Assembly: GCF_015686655.1 (NCBI RefSeq)
Contig: NZ_JADPMP010000001.1
Coordinates: 186,001-250,000, forward strand
Direction of reading: 5' to 3'
Source of the DNA: Pontibacter sp. FD36
GTDB lineage: Bacteria > Bacteroidota > Bacteroidia > Cytophagales > Hymenobacteraceae
Length of the DNA stretch: 64,000 nt
The translations under genes were made by a program, and so were the position numbers. Positions 51,925 to 60,415 of this stretch are shown here, piece by piece (the stretch's first letter is position 1; each line of letters begins with the position of its first letter). The notes under the pieces were generated by a model that was not told the DNA's origin, did not search any database, and was given only the letters and a program-made list of their open reading frames with translations.

Positions 51925-52602
51925 CTACTCGTTCAGCAGATCCGGTCTGCGCTGTCTCGTGCGCTCCACTGCCTGCTCAAAGCGCCACTGCTCTATCTTA
52001 GGCCCGTCTCCGGAAAGCAGTATATCCGGCACTGTCATGCCTTTGTAGTCTGCCGGTCGGGTATAGACTGGCGGTGCCAGCAGCCCATCCTGAAACGAAT
52101 CAGTCAGGGCGGAGGACTCGTCGTTGAGCACACCCGGTATAATGCGGATAATGGCATCAGCCAGTACAGCCGCTCCCAGTTCGCCACCTGACAATACATA
52201 GTCACCAATACTGATCTCGTGGGTCACGTAATGCTGTCGCACACGTTCGTCCACGCCTTTGTAGTGCCCGCATAGGATAATTACGTTGCGCATCAGCGAA
52301 AACTGGTTCACCACCTGCTGGTTCAGCGTCTGCCCATCAGGCGTCATGTAAATCACAGCGTCGTATTCCCGCTCCGCCTTCAGCTCCGTTAGGATCTTAT
52401 CAATCGGTTCGATCATCATCACCATACCTGCTCCGCCGCCAAAGGCATAGTCATCTATCTGACCATGTTTGTTGATGGCGTATTTGCGAAGATCGTGGAT
52501 GTGGATGTCGACCAAACCTTTTTGCTGTGCTCTTTTAACAATGGAATGGCTAAAAGGACTGTCCAACAGGTCGGGCTGGCAACTGATGATGTCAAATCGC
52601 AT
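51925..52602 (-). CDS. trmD: tRNA (guanosine(37)-N1)-methyltransferase
   Basis: A 225-residue SPOUT-class methyltransferase that forms m1G37 in tRNAs and prevents frameshifting. The knotted SAM site is visible: [11 protein letters not shown] (111-121), [16 protein letters not shown] (129-144), and the N-terminal [15 protein letters not shown] (52-66). The C-terminal domain includes [20 protein letters not shown]. It starts 11 bases after rimM ends, so it is operonic. Confidence 0.97.
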   Translation of the reverse strand: MRFDIISCQPDLLDSPFSHSIVKRAQQKGLVDIHIHDLRKYAINKHGQIDDYAFGGGAGMVMMIEPIDKILTELKAEREYDAVIYMTPDGQTLNQQVVNQFSLMRNVIILCGHYKGVDERVRQHYVTHEISIGDYVLSGGELGAAVLADAIIRIIPGVLNDESSALTDSFQDGLLAPPVYTRPADYKGMTVPDILLSGDGPKIEQWRFEQAVERTRQRRPDLLNE

Positions 52603-52613
52603 GATAATAGGGG

Positions 52614-53177
52614 CTACTCGTCGCGGTCGTCGGCGTCGTCAGGGGTGCCGGGCTGGGTGTATACCTCTAGCAGGCCTTCCGGCAGGTTGACATGCAGTAC
52701 CTTAGTTTCATGGTCAGCACGCACAAACACCTCGTCCAGTACAGGTACAAGCATCTCCTGCCCGTTGTACTCCATGGCCATCAGCTGCTGCTGTGGCATG
52801 TCATAAAAGTCTTTCACGGTGCCCAGTGGGCCGTGGTTCTGGTCTATCACCTGGTAGCCGATTACCTCGTGGAAGTAAAACTGTCCTTCTTCGAGTTCAG
52901 GGAGCTCGTCGAGCGGCAGGTATAGACTGACATTGCGGAGTTTCTCGGCTTGCTCGATCGTTTTGATATCCTCAAAGGTGATAATAAAACGGCCTTTCTG
53001 CACGGGCTCCATTTTGTCAATAAAAAAAGGAATCAGCCTTCCTTGTTGTTCAAGAAAGACTGATTCCAATTCATCATAATCTTCGGGGTAGTCCACGTCA
53101 AAAAACGCGACAACCTGCCCCTTGATGCCATGGGTCTTGACGATGTGTCCTAACAGAAAGCAGTCATCAATATGCAT
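52614..53177 (-). CDS. rimM: Ribosome maturation factor RimM
   Basis: A 187-residue 30S assembly factor that binds ribosomal protein S19. The RimM N-terminal beta-barrel is seen as [20 protein letters not shown] and [20 protein letters not shown]. The PRC barrel follows with [13 protein letters not shown] and [19 protein letters not shown]; it ends PEGLLEVY, then an acidic tail (DDADDRDE). It lies 12 bases after rpsP and before trmD. Confidence 0.96.
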   Translation of the reverse strand: MHIDDCFLLGHIVKTHGIKGQVVAFFDVDYPEDYDELESVFLEQQGRLIPFFIDKMEPVQKGRFIITFEDIKTIEQAEKLRNVSLYLPLDELPELEEGQFYFHEVIGYQVIDQNHGPLGTVKDFYDMPQQQLMAMEYNGQEMLVPVLDEVFVRADHETKVLHVNLPEGLLEVYTQPGTPDDADDRDE

Positions 53178-53189
53178 GGCAACCGTAAT

Positions 53190-53738
53190 TTATGCTTGCT
53201 CTTCAGTAGACTCGCCTTCAGCAGCTGGTGCCTCAGGAGCTTCTTCAGATTCAGCAGCAGGAGCATCAGCAGCAAGCTTGGCAGCCTCACGCTGACGGAT
53301 AGCCTCTGCACGAGCTTCTTTCACTTTCGTTTCAGCGTCAAATGCAGCCTTACGCTTCGCCTCTTTCTCAGAGCCAAGTGTAGTACGCTTGCTTTCGATC
53401 TTCGCTTCTTTCTCTTTCTTCCACTCTTCGAAACGAGCATCAGCTGTTTCTTGCGTGATAGCGCCTTTTACAACACCAATCTGCAGGTGCTTCTTGTACA
53501 GAATACCTCTGTAAGAAAGCATCGCCTTTACAGTGTCAGTTGGCTGAGCACCGTTCATCAACCACTGGAATGCCTTCTCTTCGCTGAAATCGATAGAAGC
53601 AGGGTTTGTGTTCGGGTTGTAAGTACCCAGTTTCTCGATAAATTTACCATCACGTGGTGAACGAGCGTCAGCTACTACGATATCGTAGATAGCAGCTTTT
53701 TTGCGGCCTCTGCGGGCCAGTCTGATTTTAACAGCCAT
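53190..53738 (-). CDS. rpsP: 30S ribosomal protein S16 with long acidic C-terminal extension
   Basis: A 182-residue S16. The conserved part is the first 85 residues: [38 protein letters not shown], and [16 protein letters not shown]. The remaining half is a Lys/Glu/Ala-rich helical segment ([19 protein letters not shown]) then a Glu/Ala/Pro tail. E. coli S16 is about 82 residues; extended forms are usual in Bacteroidota. It is the first gene of its operon with a TTG-N21-TACCTTTG promoter and a leader hairpin (53761-53777). Confidence 0.97.
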   Translation of the reverse strand: MAVKIRLARRGRKKAAIYDIVVADARSPRDGKFIEKLGTYNPNTNPASIDFSEEKAFQWLMNGAQPTDTVKAMLSYRGILYKKHLQIGVVKGAITQETADARFEEWKKEKEAKIESKRTTLGSEKEAKRKAAFDAETKVKEARAEAIRQREAAKLAADAPAAESEEAPEAPAAEGESTEEQA

Positions 53739-53760
53739 TTTTTATATAAATAGTTAAGTC

Positions 53761-53777
53761 GGCGGAACCCGTCCGCC
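53761..53777 (-). promoter_or_regulatory. Hairpin in the leader of the rpsP operon
   Basis: GGCGGA (53761-53766) pairs perfectly with TCCGCC (53772-53777) around a 5-base loop (ACCCG). It lies between the predicted start site (about 53785) and the rpsP ATG at 53738, so it may modulate expression. Confidence 0.5.
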
Positions 53778-53791
53778 AGTTTTTAGAACCG

Positions 53792-53823
53792 CAAAGGTAG
53801 TGATTTTGTGCCAATTAATGCAA
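53792..53823 (-). promoter_or_regulatory. Promoter of the rpsP-rimM-trmD-rplS operon
   Basis: On the minus strand TTG at 53821-53823, a 21-base spacer and TACCTTTG at 53792-53799, an exact TAnnTTTG. Predicted start near 53785, about 47 bases before rpsP. Confidence 0.6.
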
Positions 53824-53991
53824 GGTTTTTGAAAATTGATTTGGGAAAGCCACGCACAGGTACAAAGCTGAAACAGAACCTCCTCCAATAGGTATAAGCT
53901 GCACAGGCGCTATACCTGTCTAAGTGCCAGGGTATACAGTTAGTGGTATATAGCAGTTGACGGTTGTGTGCCGGCTATACCTACCTGAAAC

Positions 53992-54021
53992 AAAAAAGCC
54001 CTCCGTTTCCGAAGGGCTTTT
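53992..54021 (-). terminator. Stem-loop terminator of desaturase gene
   Basis: A 9-bp stem AAAAGCCCT (53994-54002) with AGGGCTTTT (54013-54021); the minus strand ends in a T run. Just downstream of the gene ending at 54030. Confidence 0.85.
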
Positions 54022-54029
54022 CTATATGA

Positions 54030-54800
54030 TTAAGCGTTGGCTTTTGCTCTTGGTGCTTTGGCAGCCTTAACCTTCACTGGTTTCAGCTTAATGATGCTAA
54101 GCTTGTCCAGTGTCCAGATTACTGGCCAGGTTGGGTCTACTTCCCACCACTTCACGCCGAAGTTCACACGGTTAGGCAGTTTGTGGTGGTTGTTCTGGAA
54201 CAACTCACCGCCTGTCAGGAAGTCGAAGAAAAGCGAGTTGCGCGACTTGTCATTGTTGTCGAAATTCTGGTAGCCATACTTATGACCGCTCCAGTTTACG
54301 ATAGCACCGTGTACCGGGCCCATCAGGAAGTGAAGCGGCAACAGCAGGAACATCCACCACTGCGTAGCAAAGGCGATGTAGAACAGCACATAAGCCACGC
54401 CCCAGCCGATACGAGAAATTTTCGAATCCCCGATCTTCTCCAGTGCTGGCCACATCGGGTAATCGCCATCAAAACGGCGTTCCGGCTCCACGCGGTGGTT
54501 GAGCACATCGTTGTAAATGTTTTTGGTTTTCCACATCATCGCAAATGCGTTGTTGGAATAATGCGGCGAATGCGGATCACGCTCTGTGTCAGAGAAGGCG
54601 TGGTGCATGCGGTGCAGAATAGCATAAGCACGTGGCGACAGGAAAGAAGAGCCCTGTGCGATGTACGTCAGCAGGTAAAAAGCCTTTTCCCAGAACGGGT
54701 TCATGGTGAACATCTTGTGCGCTGCGTAACGGTGCAGGAAGAAAGTCTGCACAAACAGAGAAAGGTACCAGTGCAGTACAAAGAAAATAAGTATAGCCAT
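54030..54800 (-). CDS. Fatty acid desaturase (acyl-CoA delta-9 type)
   Basis: A 256-residue membrane di-iron desaturase. The three histidine boxes are HRYAAH (23-28), HRMHHAFSDTERDPHSP (63-79) and GELFQNNHHKLPN (198-210). Helices lie at about 1-22, 38-52, 132-150 and 150-168. It introduces a double bond into acyl-CoA or an acyl-lipid to keep membranes fluid. The third box has a Gln where many family members have His, which also occurs in bacterial relatives. A minus-strand TAATTTTG at 54876-54883 is a possible -7 box. Terminator downstream. Confidence 0.93.
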   Translation of the reverse strand: MAILIFFVLHWYLSLFVQTFFLHRYAAHKMFTMNPFWEKAFYLLTYIAQGSSFLSPRAYAILHRMHHAFSDTERDPHSPHYSNNAFAMMWKTKNIYNDVLNHRVEPERRFDGDYPMWPALEKIGDSKISRIGWGVAYVLFYIAFATQWWMFLLLPLHFLMGPVHGAIVNWSGHKYGYQNFDNNDKSRNSLFFDFLTGGELFQNNHHKLPNRVNFGVKWWEVDPTWPVIWTLDKLSIIKLKPVKVKAAKAPRAKANA

Positions 54801-54955
54801 TAAGCGGTTATTATGTTAAAGTGATCAATAACTGATTCAGGTATAGCAGAGACAAAAGCAGTCACCAAGCCTCCGCAAAATTACGATGTGATTCTATAGA
54901 AATAATAAAATCCGGTATAAAAGTTCAGAAAGATGATAAATATCAGTTTTATAGA

Positions 54956-55133
54956 ATGATTAATGAGTAATGAATAATTAATGCGGAGTGAGGAATGTAG
55001 AGTTTTAATAGAGAGGTGAGTAAGGTTTACAAAGGCTTATGGGATGTCGGGGCAAGGTATAACCAAGGTTCCCATTGCTTACTCATTATCATTTGTTGCT
55101 ATGATTCATTAGTCATTAATCACTACTCATTAT
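54956..55133. repeat. AT-rich element with TAATGA-type inverted arms
   Basis: Left arm 54956-54983 (ATGATTAATGAGTAATGAAT, then AATTAATG) and inverted right arm 55078-55133 (TTACTCATTATC, ATTAGTCATTAATCACTAC, CATTAT) flank about 95 bases that carry an AGGTATAA. The right arm contains the TAA stop of the RluA gene at 55130-55132. It fills the 329-base gap 54801-55129. Confidence 0.7.
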
Positions 55134-55804
55134 AAAAACGGTTTCCAGATAGGAGCCGCCGGCAGTGGGGCAGTAACTTTAACCATGGTTTTGAGGGTAG
55201 GGTGCTCAAATTGGAGGCTGCGGGCATGCAGGGCGATACTCTTGTCGGGTAGTGGTTTGCTGGCGCCATACCTCAGGTCACCGACAATGGGGCAGTTCAT
55301 AGAGGCCAGTTGCACTCGGATCTGGTGCGGGCGACCGGTAACAGGATTTACCTCCAGCAGGTAATTGTTATCATGCTGCCCCACCAGGCGATAACTTAGT
55401 TCAGAGCGTAGGCCGCTTTTATTCTCACGCGCATAAGCCTTGGTCACATTGCGACTGCTGTCCTTGATGAGCCAGTGCACGAGCGTCTGCTCAGGTATAG
55501 CTGGCCTGTTGAGCACGATGGCCCAATAGGTCTTGATAGTCTTTTTGCTTCGGAAGAGCTCGTTGAGACGGGTGAGAGCTTTGGAAGTTTTTGCAAGCAG
55601 CACGACACCGCTCACAGGTCTGTCAAGGCGGTGCACCACACCAATGTACACGTTACCCGGCTTGTTATACTTCTCTTTGATATAGGCCTTGGCCAGGTCG
55701 GCGAGGCATTCGTCGCCTGTTTCATCTCCATGCACCAGTAAGCCAGCCGGCTTATTTACTACCAGCACATGGTTATCCTCAAAAAGAACATCGAGCAAAG
55801 CCAT
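55130..55804 (-). CDS. RluA-family RNA pseudouridine synthase
   Basis: A 224-residue pseudouridine synthase without an S4 domain. The catalytic motif is GVVHRLDRPVSGVVLLAKT (about 56-74), with the active Asp in HRLDRPVSG. PHQIRVQLASMNCPIVGDLRYG and SIALHARSLQFEHP are the family's later motifs. The N-terminus opens with LFEDNHVLVVNKPAGLLVH. Length is typical of short RluA members; the RNA target cannot be called. The stop codon lies in an AT-rich repeat arm. Confidence 0.94.
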   Translation of the reverse strand: MALLDVLFEDNHVLVVNKPAGLLVHGDETGDECLADLAKAYIKEKYNKPGNVYIGVVHRLDRPVSGVVLLAKTSKALTRLNELFRSKKTIKTYWAIVLNRPAIPEQTLVHWLIKDSSRNVTKAYARENKSGLRSELSYRLVGQHDNNYLLEVNPVTGRPHQIRVQLASMNCPIVGDLRYGASKPLPDKSIALHARSLQFEHPTLKTMVKVTAPLPAAPIWKPFL

Positions 55805-55810
55805 AGGCTT

Positions 55811-55931
55811 TTAATAATGAATAATGATGAATGAATAATTAAGGAGATGGTCAGAAAGGTCAATGAACAACTCTTAATGAAGTAATTATTCATCATTAGT
55901 CATTACTCATTAACCATTATTCATTCATTAA
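55811..55931. repeat. AT-rich element with TAATGA-type inverted arms
   Basis: Left arm 55811-55840 (TTAATAATGAATAATGATGA, then ATGAATAATT) and inverted right arm 55876-55931 (ATGAAGTAATTATTCATC, ATTAGTCATTACTCATT, ATTCATTCATTA) flank about 35 bases. The right arm provides the TAA stop of panB at 55928-55930. Confidence 0.7.
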
Positions 55932-56746
55932 TACGCTTCTTTGTCGTTCGGGAAGTCTTTGCTTTTTACGTCTTTCACGTAGTTCTGCACCGCGTCAGTC
56001 ATGATAGTGTGCAGGTCGGCGTAGCGACGCAGGAAACGGGGTTTGAACTCCTTGTTGATTCCCAGCATGTCGTGCACTACCAGCACCTGTCCATCCACGT
56101 GCGGACCGGCGCCTATACCTATGATTGGAATCTGCAGCTTTTCGGCTACACGTTTTGCCAGCTCCGAAGGGATCTTCTCCAGAACAATTGAGAAACAGCC
56201 TAATTCCTGTAGCAGGAGCGCATCGTCGATCAGCTTTTGAGCCTCTGCTTCTTCTTTCGCCCGCACGGTGTAGGTGCCGAACTTGTAGATGGACTGTGGG
56301 GTCAGGCCCAGGTGGCCCATCACCGGCACACCAGCGCTCAGAATACGGATGATCGATTCTTTGATCTCAGCACCGCCTTCCAGCTTGATGCCGTGTGCAC
56401 CCGACTCCTTCATAATGCGGATAGTAGAGCGCAGCGCTTCTGAAGAGTTGCCCTGGTAAGAGCCGAACGGTAGGTCCACCACCACAAAAGCACGGTTCAC
56501 ACCGCGGATTACTGAAGAGGCATGGTAGATCATTTGGTCCAGCGTAATAGGGAGCGTTGTCTCATGCCCGGCCATTACATTGGAGGCAGAGTCGCCAACG
56601 AGTAGCACGTCAACGCCGGCAGCGTCCAGAATGGTGGCCATGGAATAGTCGTAAGCCGTGAGCATGGAGATTTTCTCACCGCGCTCTTTCATATTCTGCA
56701 GCTGGTGCGTGGTTACTTTTTTTACGTCGCTTTTATGAACAGACAT
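55928..56746 (-). CDS. panB: 3-methyl-2-oxobutanoate hydroxymethyltransferase
   Basis: A 272-residue TIM-barrel enzyme, the first step of pantothenate synthesis: it transfers a hydroxymethyl group from 5,10-methylene-THF to alpha-ketoisovalerate. Start ATG 56746 ([15 protein letters not shown]); the open frame extends to 56806. Motifs include [37 protein letters not shown] (Asp/Mg site), [26 protein letters not shown] and [17 protein letters not shown] with the metal/general base Glu. The terminal [20 protein letters not shown] is also conserved. Not adjacent to panC or panD. Confidence 0.97.
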   Translation of the reverse strand: MSVHKSDVKKVTTHQLQNMKERGEKISMLTAYDYSMATILDAAGVDVLLVGDSASNVMAGHETTLPITLDQMIYHASSVIRGVNRAFVVVDLPFGSYQGNSSEALRSTIRIMKESGAHGIKLEGGAEIKESIIRILSAGVPVMGHLGLTPQSIYKFGTYTVRAKEEAEAQKLIDDALLLQELGCFSIVLEKIPSELAKRVAEKLQIPIIGIGAGPHVDGQVLVVHDMLGINKEFKPRFLRRYADLHTIMTDAVQNYVKDVKSKDFPNDKEAY

Positions 56747-56790
56747 AGGATGCTGGTTTGAGTTTGATTCAAAATTATAAAAATCAAAAC

Positions 56791-56823
56791 AAAAACAGCC
56801 ACCCAATTTTCTGGAGTGGCTGT
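56791..56823 (-). terminator. Stem-loop terminator of LptD-like gene
   Basis: ACAGCCAC (56795-56802) pairs with GTGGCTGT (56816-56823), with T-rich flanks on the minus strand. It lies just after the gene ending at 56831 and before the panB start region. Confidence 0.8.
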
Positions 56824-56830
56824 TCGGAGT

Positions 56831-59536
56831 TTATCTGAAGTTCATGCCTGATCTGTTTCTGGTCAGGCGCAGGTCGCGCAGCAGGGCAGATCGTGCGTTG
56901 ATGGTCACGTTGTAGCCGCGCATCAGACCAAATGGTCGCCAGCCGATGCTCATCTCCCAGCAGTGCAGGTCGCGGTAGATATCGATGCTGGCGTTGGAAA
57001 TGTTCTGGTTCGTGAAGTCATACCCGGCCATGTAGCCAAACTTCCACTTGTCGGTCAGGTTCAGGGTGCCTTGCATACCGATGTTCTGTGTCAGGCTTGG
57101 CTGTGTCTGTGTACCGGTGGCCGGAGCATAGAAAATGGTATAGTCCAGGTTCAGCGTCCATGGAATGTTGAAGTCCACGTAATCCGGCAAAAACTGGTCG
57201 TTCGGGTTCAGCATGCCGGGCAGGTTAGTGGGAGGGGGCACGTTGGTAGACCGCGCCGCCGGGTTAAAATTGGCCCGTACACTCAGGTTAGCATTGGTTA
57301 GCCTGGCCAGTTTAAAACCAGGCCCTTCCAGCATGTAGCGATCAATAGCACGGTCACCTGCTGGGTTGAGTTGGTAAGGACTGAAGGTAGATGTAAAGTT
57401 TACATCAAACACCTGGAACAGGCGCGTGTTCATGCTAACGTTTATATTGGAGAGCCTCATAGAGTCAGCTGCCAGGTTATAGGAACCTCCTATATTCAGG
57501 TTGTCGATCAGGCTCACCTTCTCAGACTTAGCCTCTGTGGAGTCACTGCGCGAGCGCACTTTCATCTCCACACGGTTGTTGATCTGCATACTCAGGCTGC
57601 TTTGCAAGCCCCCTGAAGGCACGTTTCCATTGAAGCGTGGCAGGGTCTGGAAAATGGGCTGGTTCGTCAGCGAGTCTATACCTACCTGGGTTGTTTGCGT
57701 GAAACCGAAGCGGTTCTCGTCGCCGAAGTTAGGGCGGTAGCCATAGCTGATGCTTGGGATCATGGTATGGCGGATGGCCTCTACCCGCTTGCTCTTAGGA
57801 AACTGCACGGTACCGTACACGGTCGTGTTGAGTGAGGCACCGGCACCGTACTCGTATACCCTGCCAAAGCTTGCCGTGTCGATGCGCACTGCCTGCTGCT
57901 CGTCGTCATAGGTATAGGTCAGTTTGTTGTCGAACCATGACTCACGGTAATTCACGTTCGGCGTCAGGTTGAAAAAGCGGAATATTTTATAGTTACCCAA
58001 ACCGATCGTGAAGTTATGATCAGCGCTTTTACGGCCGTTCTTCCAGAGGCGATCGAGGTTGTCGAAGTTGAGCGCAAAAGAAGTATCCCTGGCGGTGCCA
58101 TCAATAACAGGCAAATTGTTTAGCCTACGGGCTACTACCTGGTTCGATACCTCGTTGCGGGCCCGCACATTGTAGCCGAAGGTAAAGTTTTCATACCACT
58201 TGCCAGTAGGCACATTGTCCGAGAAGAGCTCATACAAGCTCATCTGTGTCATGGCAAAGTTAAGGTCAGGCAGCGTGAAGCGCATGATGGTAGGAGCCGG
58301 CCTGCCGTCTGCCGTAAAGCCACCATTGTTCTGCCCCTGGCTCAGCGTAGCGGTGTAGCTGAAAGGCGTGTTCTGAATGTTCTTCTGGTAAGTGATTGTC
58401 GAGTTGAAAGTCGGTGTCAGGTAGTTGTTCGGGTTATTGAAGTTCACCCGGTTGTGCTGACTGCTACCTGCCCGCACATTGGCTGTAAAGCGACCGCGGC
58501 CAGGCTTCTGCACCGGGCTGTGTGACCAGGTTACGAAAGCTGTTTTCTGCGTAGGCGGGAGGCCACTCAGACTATTCGTAGAGCGGTTCGGATCCGCAAC
58601 ATCAGCTTCGTCATTTTTAAAGTAGTCGTAGCTGATGTTGAAGTTGCCACGGTAGGAGTAGCGTTTGATGTAAGTGTTGTCAACCGTTACCTTGTATCCG
58701 CCCAGTGAGTAGATATCGCCGGTGATGCGGGTGCCGATGTAGTCGTTCAGGGCGAGGTAATAACCGCCATTGCTCAGGTAAAAGCCACGGGCACGTGATT
58801 CGCCGAAGGTCGGCATGATCACGCCGGACGAGCGTTTGTTCTTCGGCGTCGGGAAGAGGCCGAACAAAAAGCCGAGCGGCGTCGGTATGTCGGCGATCAC
58901 AAGGTTAAAAGGACCCGACATGATCTTATCGTTTGGTATAGCCTTGATCTTGCCGGCGCTGATGTAGAAGTGCGGGTGCTCCAGGTTACAGGTAGTATAC
59001 TTGTTGTGCAGACCGAAAATCTCGTTTGCCTCATTTTTTTTCACCACCTCGGAATGTATATACCCTTCGCCTTGTTGCGTTACTACTTCAGAGATCCGGC
59101 CTCGTCTGGTTTTGTAGTTATAGGCGATACGCTTGGCTGCATAACTCTCTGCCCCGTCTCTAAATACCGGAGTACCAGTCTCCTGGCCTGTGGAGTCCAC
59201 CAGAGTGGTAGCGGTTAGGGTGTTGAGGTCGTAATCGATCTGGATGTAGGCAGCCGCCAGTTCCATGGTGCCATAGTCAATTTTGGCATCGCCGTACAGG
59301 TGCACTACCTTACGGTCTACCTCAAAGAGGATGGAATCTCTGGCAGAATAATTGATTGTCGTCTCGATGTCGCCCTGTGGTGCGGGAACCACAAGCGAAT
59401 CCTGAGGCGGCGAGATGTTGACAGTGTCTTTTGGCGTAGCTGTCGTGGTGGGGCGGCGCACCCGCTGACCCAGTACAGGCTGGGCAGAAAGTACGGCGAG
59501 CTGCACCAGCAGCAAAAAAATCAAAATGTAGCGCAA
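56831..59536 (-). CDS. LptD-like LPS assembly outer-membrane protein
   Basis: A 901-residue exported protein. The signal peptide is followed by a proline/threonine-rich linker (VRRPTTTATPKDTV). An OstA/LptA-like beta-jellyroll follows (SILFEVDRKVVHLYGDAKID, TMELAAAYIQIDY), then the plug-and-barrel region. The barrel has strand-rich, Asn/Tyr-rich repeats (GNFNISYDYFKN, FTFGYNVRARNEV, INARSALLRDLRLTRNRSGM). It matches the Bacteroidota form called 'putative LPS assembly protein LptD', which exports LPS to the surface. The amidase and MCE genes run divergently. Only a minus-strand TAACTTTG box is seen for a promoter. Confidence 0.9.
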   Translation of the reverse strand: MRYILIFLLLVQLAVLSAQPVLGQRVRRPTTTATPKDTVNISPPQDSLVVPAPQGDIETTINYSARDSILFEVDRKVVHLYGDAKIDYGTMELAAAYIQIDYDLNTLTATTLVDSTGQETGTPVFRDGAESYAAKRIAYNYKTRRGRISEVVTQQGEGYIHSEVVKKNEANEIFGLHNKYTTCNLEHPHFYISAGKIKAIPNDKIMSGPFNLVIADIPTPLGFLFGLFPTPKNKRSSGVIMPTFGESRARGFYLSNGGYYLALNDYIGTRITGDIYSLGGYKVTVDNTYIKRYSYRGNFNISYDYFKNDEADVADPNRSTNSLSGLPPTQKTAFVTWSHSPVQKPGRGRFTANVRAGSSQHNRVNFNNPNNYLTPTFNSTITYQKNIQNTPFSYTATLSQGQNNGGFTADGRPAPTIMRFTLPDLNFAMTQMSLYELFSDNVPTGKWYENFTFGYNVRARNEVSNQVVARRLNNLPVIDGTARDTSFALNFDNLDRLWKNGRKSADHNFTIGLGNYKIFRFFNLTPNVNYRESWFDNKLTYTYDDEQQAVRIDTASFGRVYEYGAGASLNTTVYGTVQFPKSKRVEAIRHTMIPSISYGYRPNFGDENRFGFTQTTQVGIDSLTNQPIFQTLPRFNGNVPSGGLQSSLSMQINNRVEMKVRSRSDSTEAKSEKVSLIDNLNIGGSYNLAADSMRLSNINVSMNTRLFQVFDVNFTSTFSPYQLNPAGDRAIDRYMLEGPGFKLARLTNANLSVRANFNPAARSTNVPPPTNLPGMLNPNDQFLPDYVDFNIPWTLNLDYTIFYAPATGTQTQPSLTQNIGMQGTLNLTDKWKFGYMAGYDFTNQNISNASIDIYRDLHCWEMSIGWRPFGLMRGYNVTINARSALLRDLRLTRNRSGMNFR

Positions 59537-59573
59537 CTTCTTCAGACTTCCCTAAAGTTTTATTTATTTTGTA

Positions 59574-59581
59574 CAAAGTTA
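59574..59581 (-). promoter_or_regulatory. -7 box of LptD-like gene
   Basis: A minus-strand TAACTTTG matches TAnnTTTG, 37 bases upstream of ATG 59536 in the 74-base divergent gap. No -33 partner seen. Confidence 0.45.
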
Positions 59582-59610
59582 TTGTTTTTAACTTTTAACT
59601 AACGAGCGTT

Positions 59611-60393
59611 GTGAGAAATATTGTTACTATTTCAGTTCTGGCCCTAAGTTTACTTCTACTCTCTTCCAGCAAGCTCGAATACCGTAAGGCATACAAGCTG
59701 CGCACGGTAGTAATCGATGCGGGTCATGGCGGCAAAGACATAGGCTGTAACGGCAAAGTTTCACATGAGGCTGATGTAGCCTTGAAGTTAGCGCTGCAGG
59801 TTGGAGCGTTAATTGAGAAGAACGTGCCTGACGTGAAAGTTGTTTACACCCGCAAGGATGATACCTTCGTGGAGTTGATCGACCGTGCCGGAATTGCCAA
59901 CAAGAACAACGCGGACCTGTTCATCTCTATCCACCTCAACGCTGGACCGCCTTCCGCTTTCGGTACCGAGACCTATACCATGGGACTCCACACCACCAGT
60001 GGCAACCTGGCGGTAGCCAAGCGGGAGAACGCTGTAATTCTGCAGGAGGATGACTACAAGGAGAAATACGGCGGATTTGACCCGAACTCCCCACAGAGCC
60101 ACATCATGTTTGCCCTGCACCAGAGTGCCTACATCGACAACAGCCTGCGATTCGCTCAAAAGATCGAAAACGAATTTAAAAATCGGGTTGGTCGCACAAG
60201 CCGTGGCGTGAAGCAGGCGGGATTCCTGGTGCTCTGGAAATCCTACATGCCGAGTGTGCTTATTGAGGCAGGTTTCCTCACAAACCCCGCCGAAGAAAAA
60301 TTCCTTAACGATAAAACAGGTCAGACGTATATGGCATCAGGCATATACCGAGCCTTCAAAGAATACAAGCAAGAGCTGGAGGCCATGAACTAA
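59611..60393 (+). CDS. N-acetylmuramoyl-L-alanine amidase (Amidase_3)
   Basis: A 260-residue zinc amidase that cuts the bond between muramic acid and the peptide stem. GTG start at 59611. A hydrophobic signal (VLALSLLLLSSS) precedes the domain. Zinc ligands are His39 (VVIDAGHGGKD), Glu53 (KVSHEADVALKL) and His106 (FISIHLNAG), with the catalytic Glu217 in SVLIEAGFLTNPAE. Length is a bare catalytic domain. It precedes the MCE gene by 22 bases, so it is probably co-transcribed, and is divergent from the LptD-like gene, which fits a cell-envelope module. Confidence 0.95.
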   Translation: MRNIVTISVLALSLLLLSSSKLEYRKAYKLRTVVIDAGHGGKDIGCNGKVSHEADVALKLALQVGALIEKNVPDVKVVYTRKDDTFVELIDRAGIANKNNADLFISIHLNAGPPSAFGTETYTMGLHTTSGNLAVAKRENAVILQEDDYKEKYGGFDPNSPQSHIMFALHQSAYIDNSLRFAQKIENEFKNRVGRTSRGVKQAGFLVLWKSYMPSVLIEAGFLTNPAEEKFLNDKTGQTYMASGIYRAFKEYKQELEAMN

Positions 60394-60415
60394 TGCAAAA
60401 AGCAAACTCACCTAC

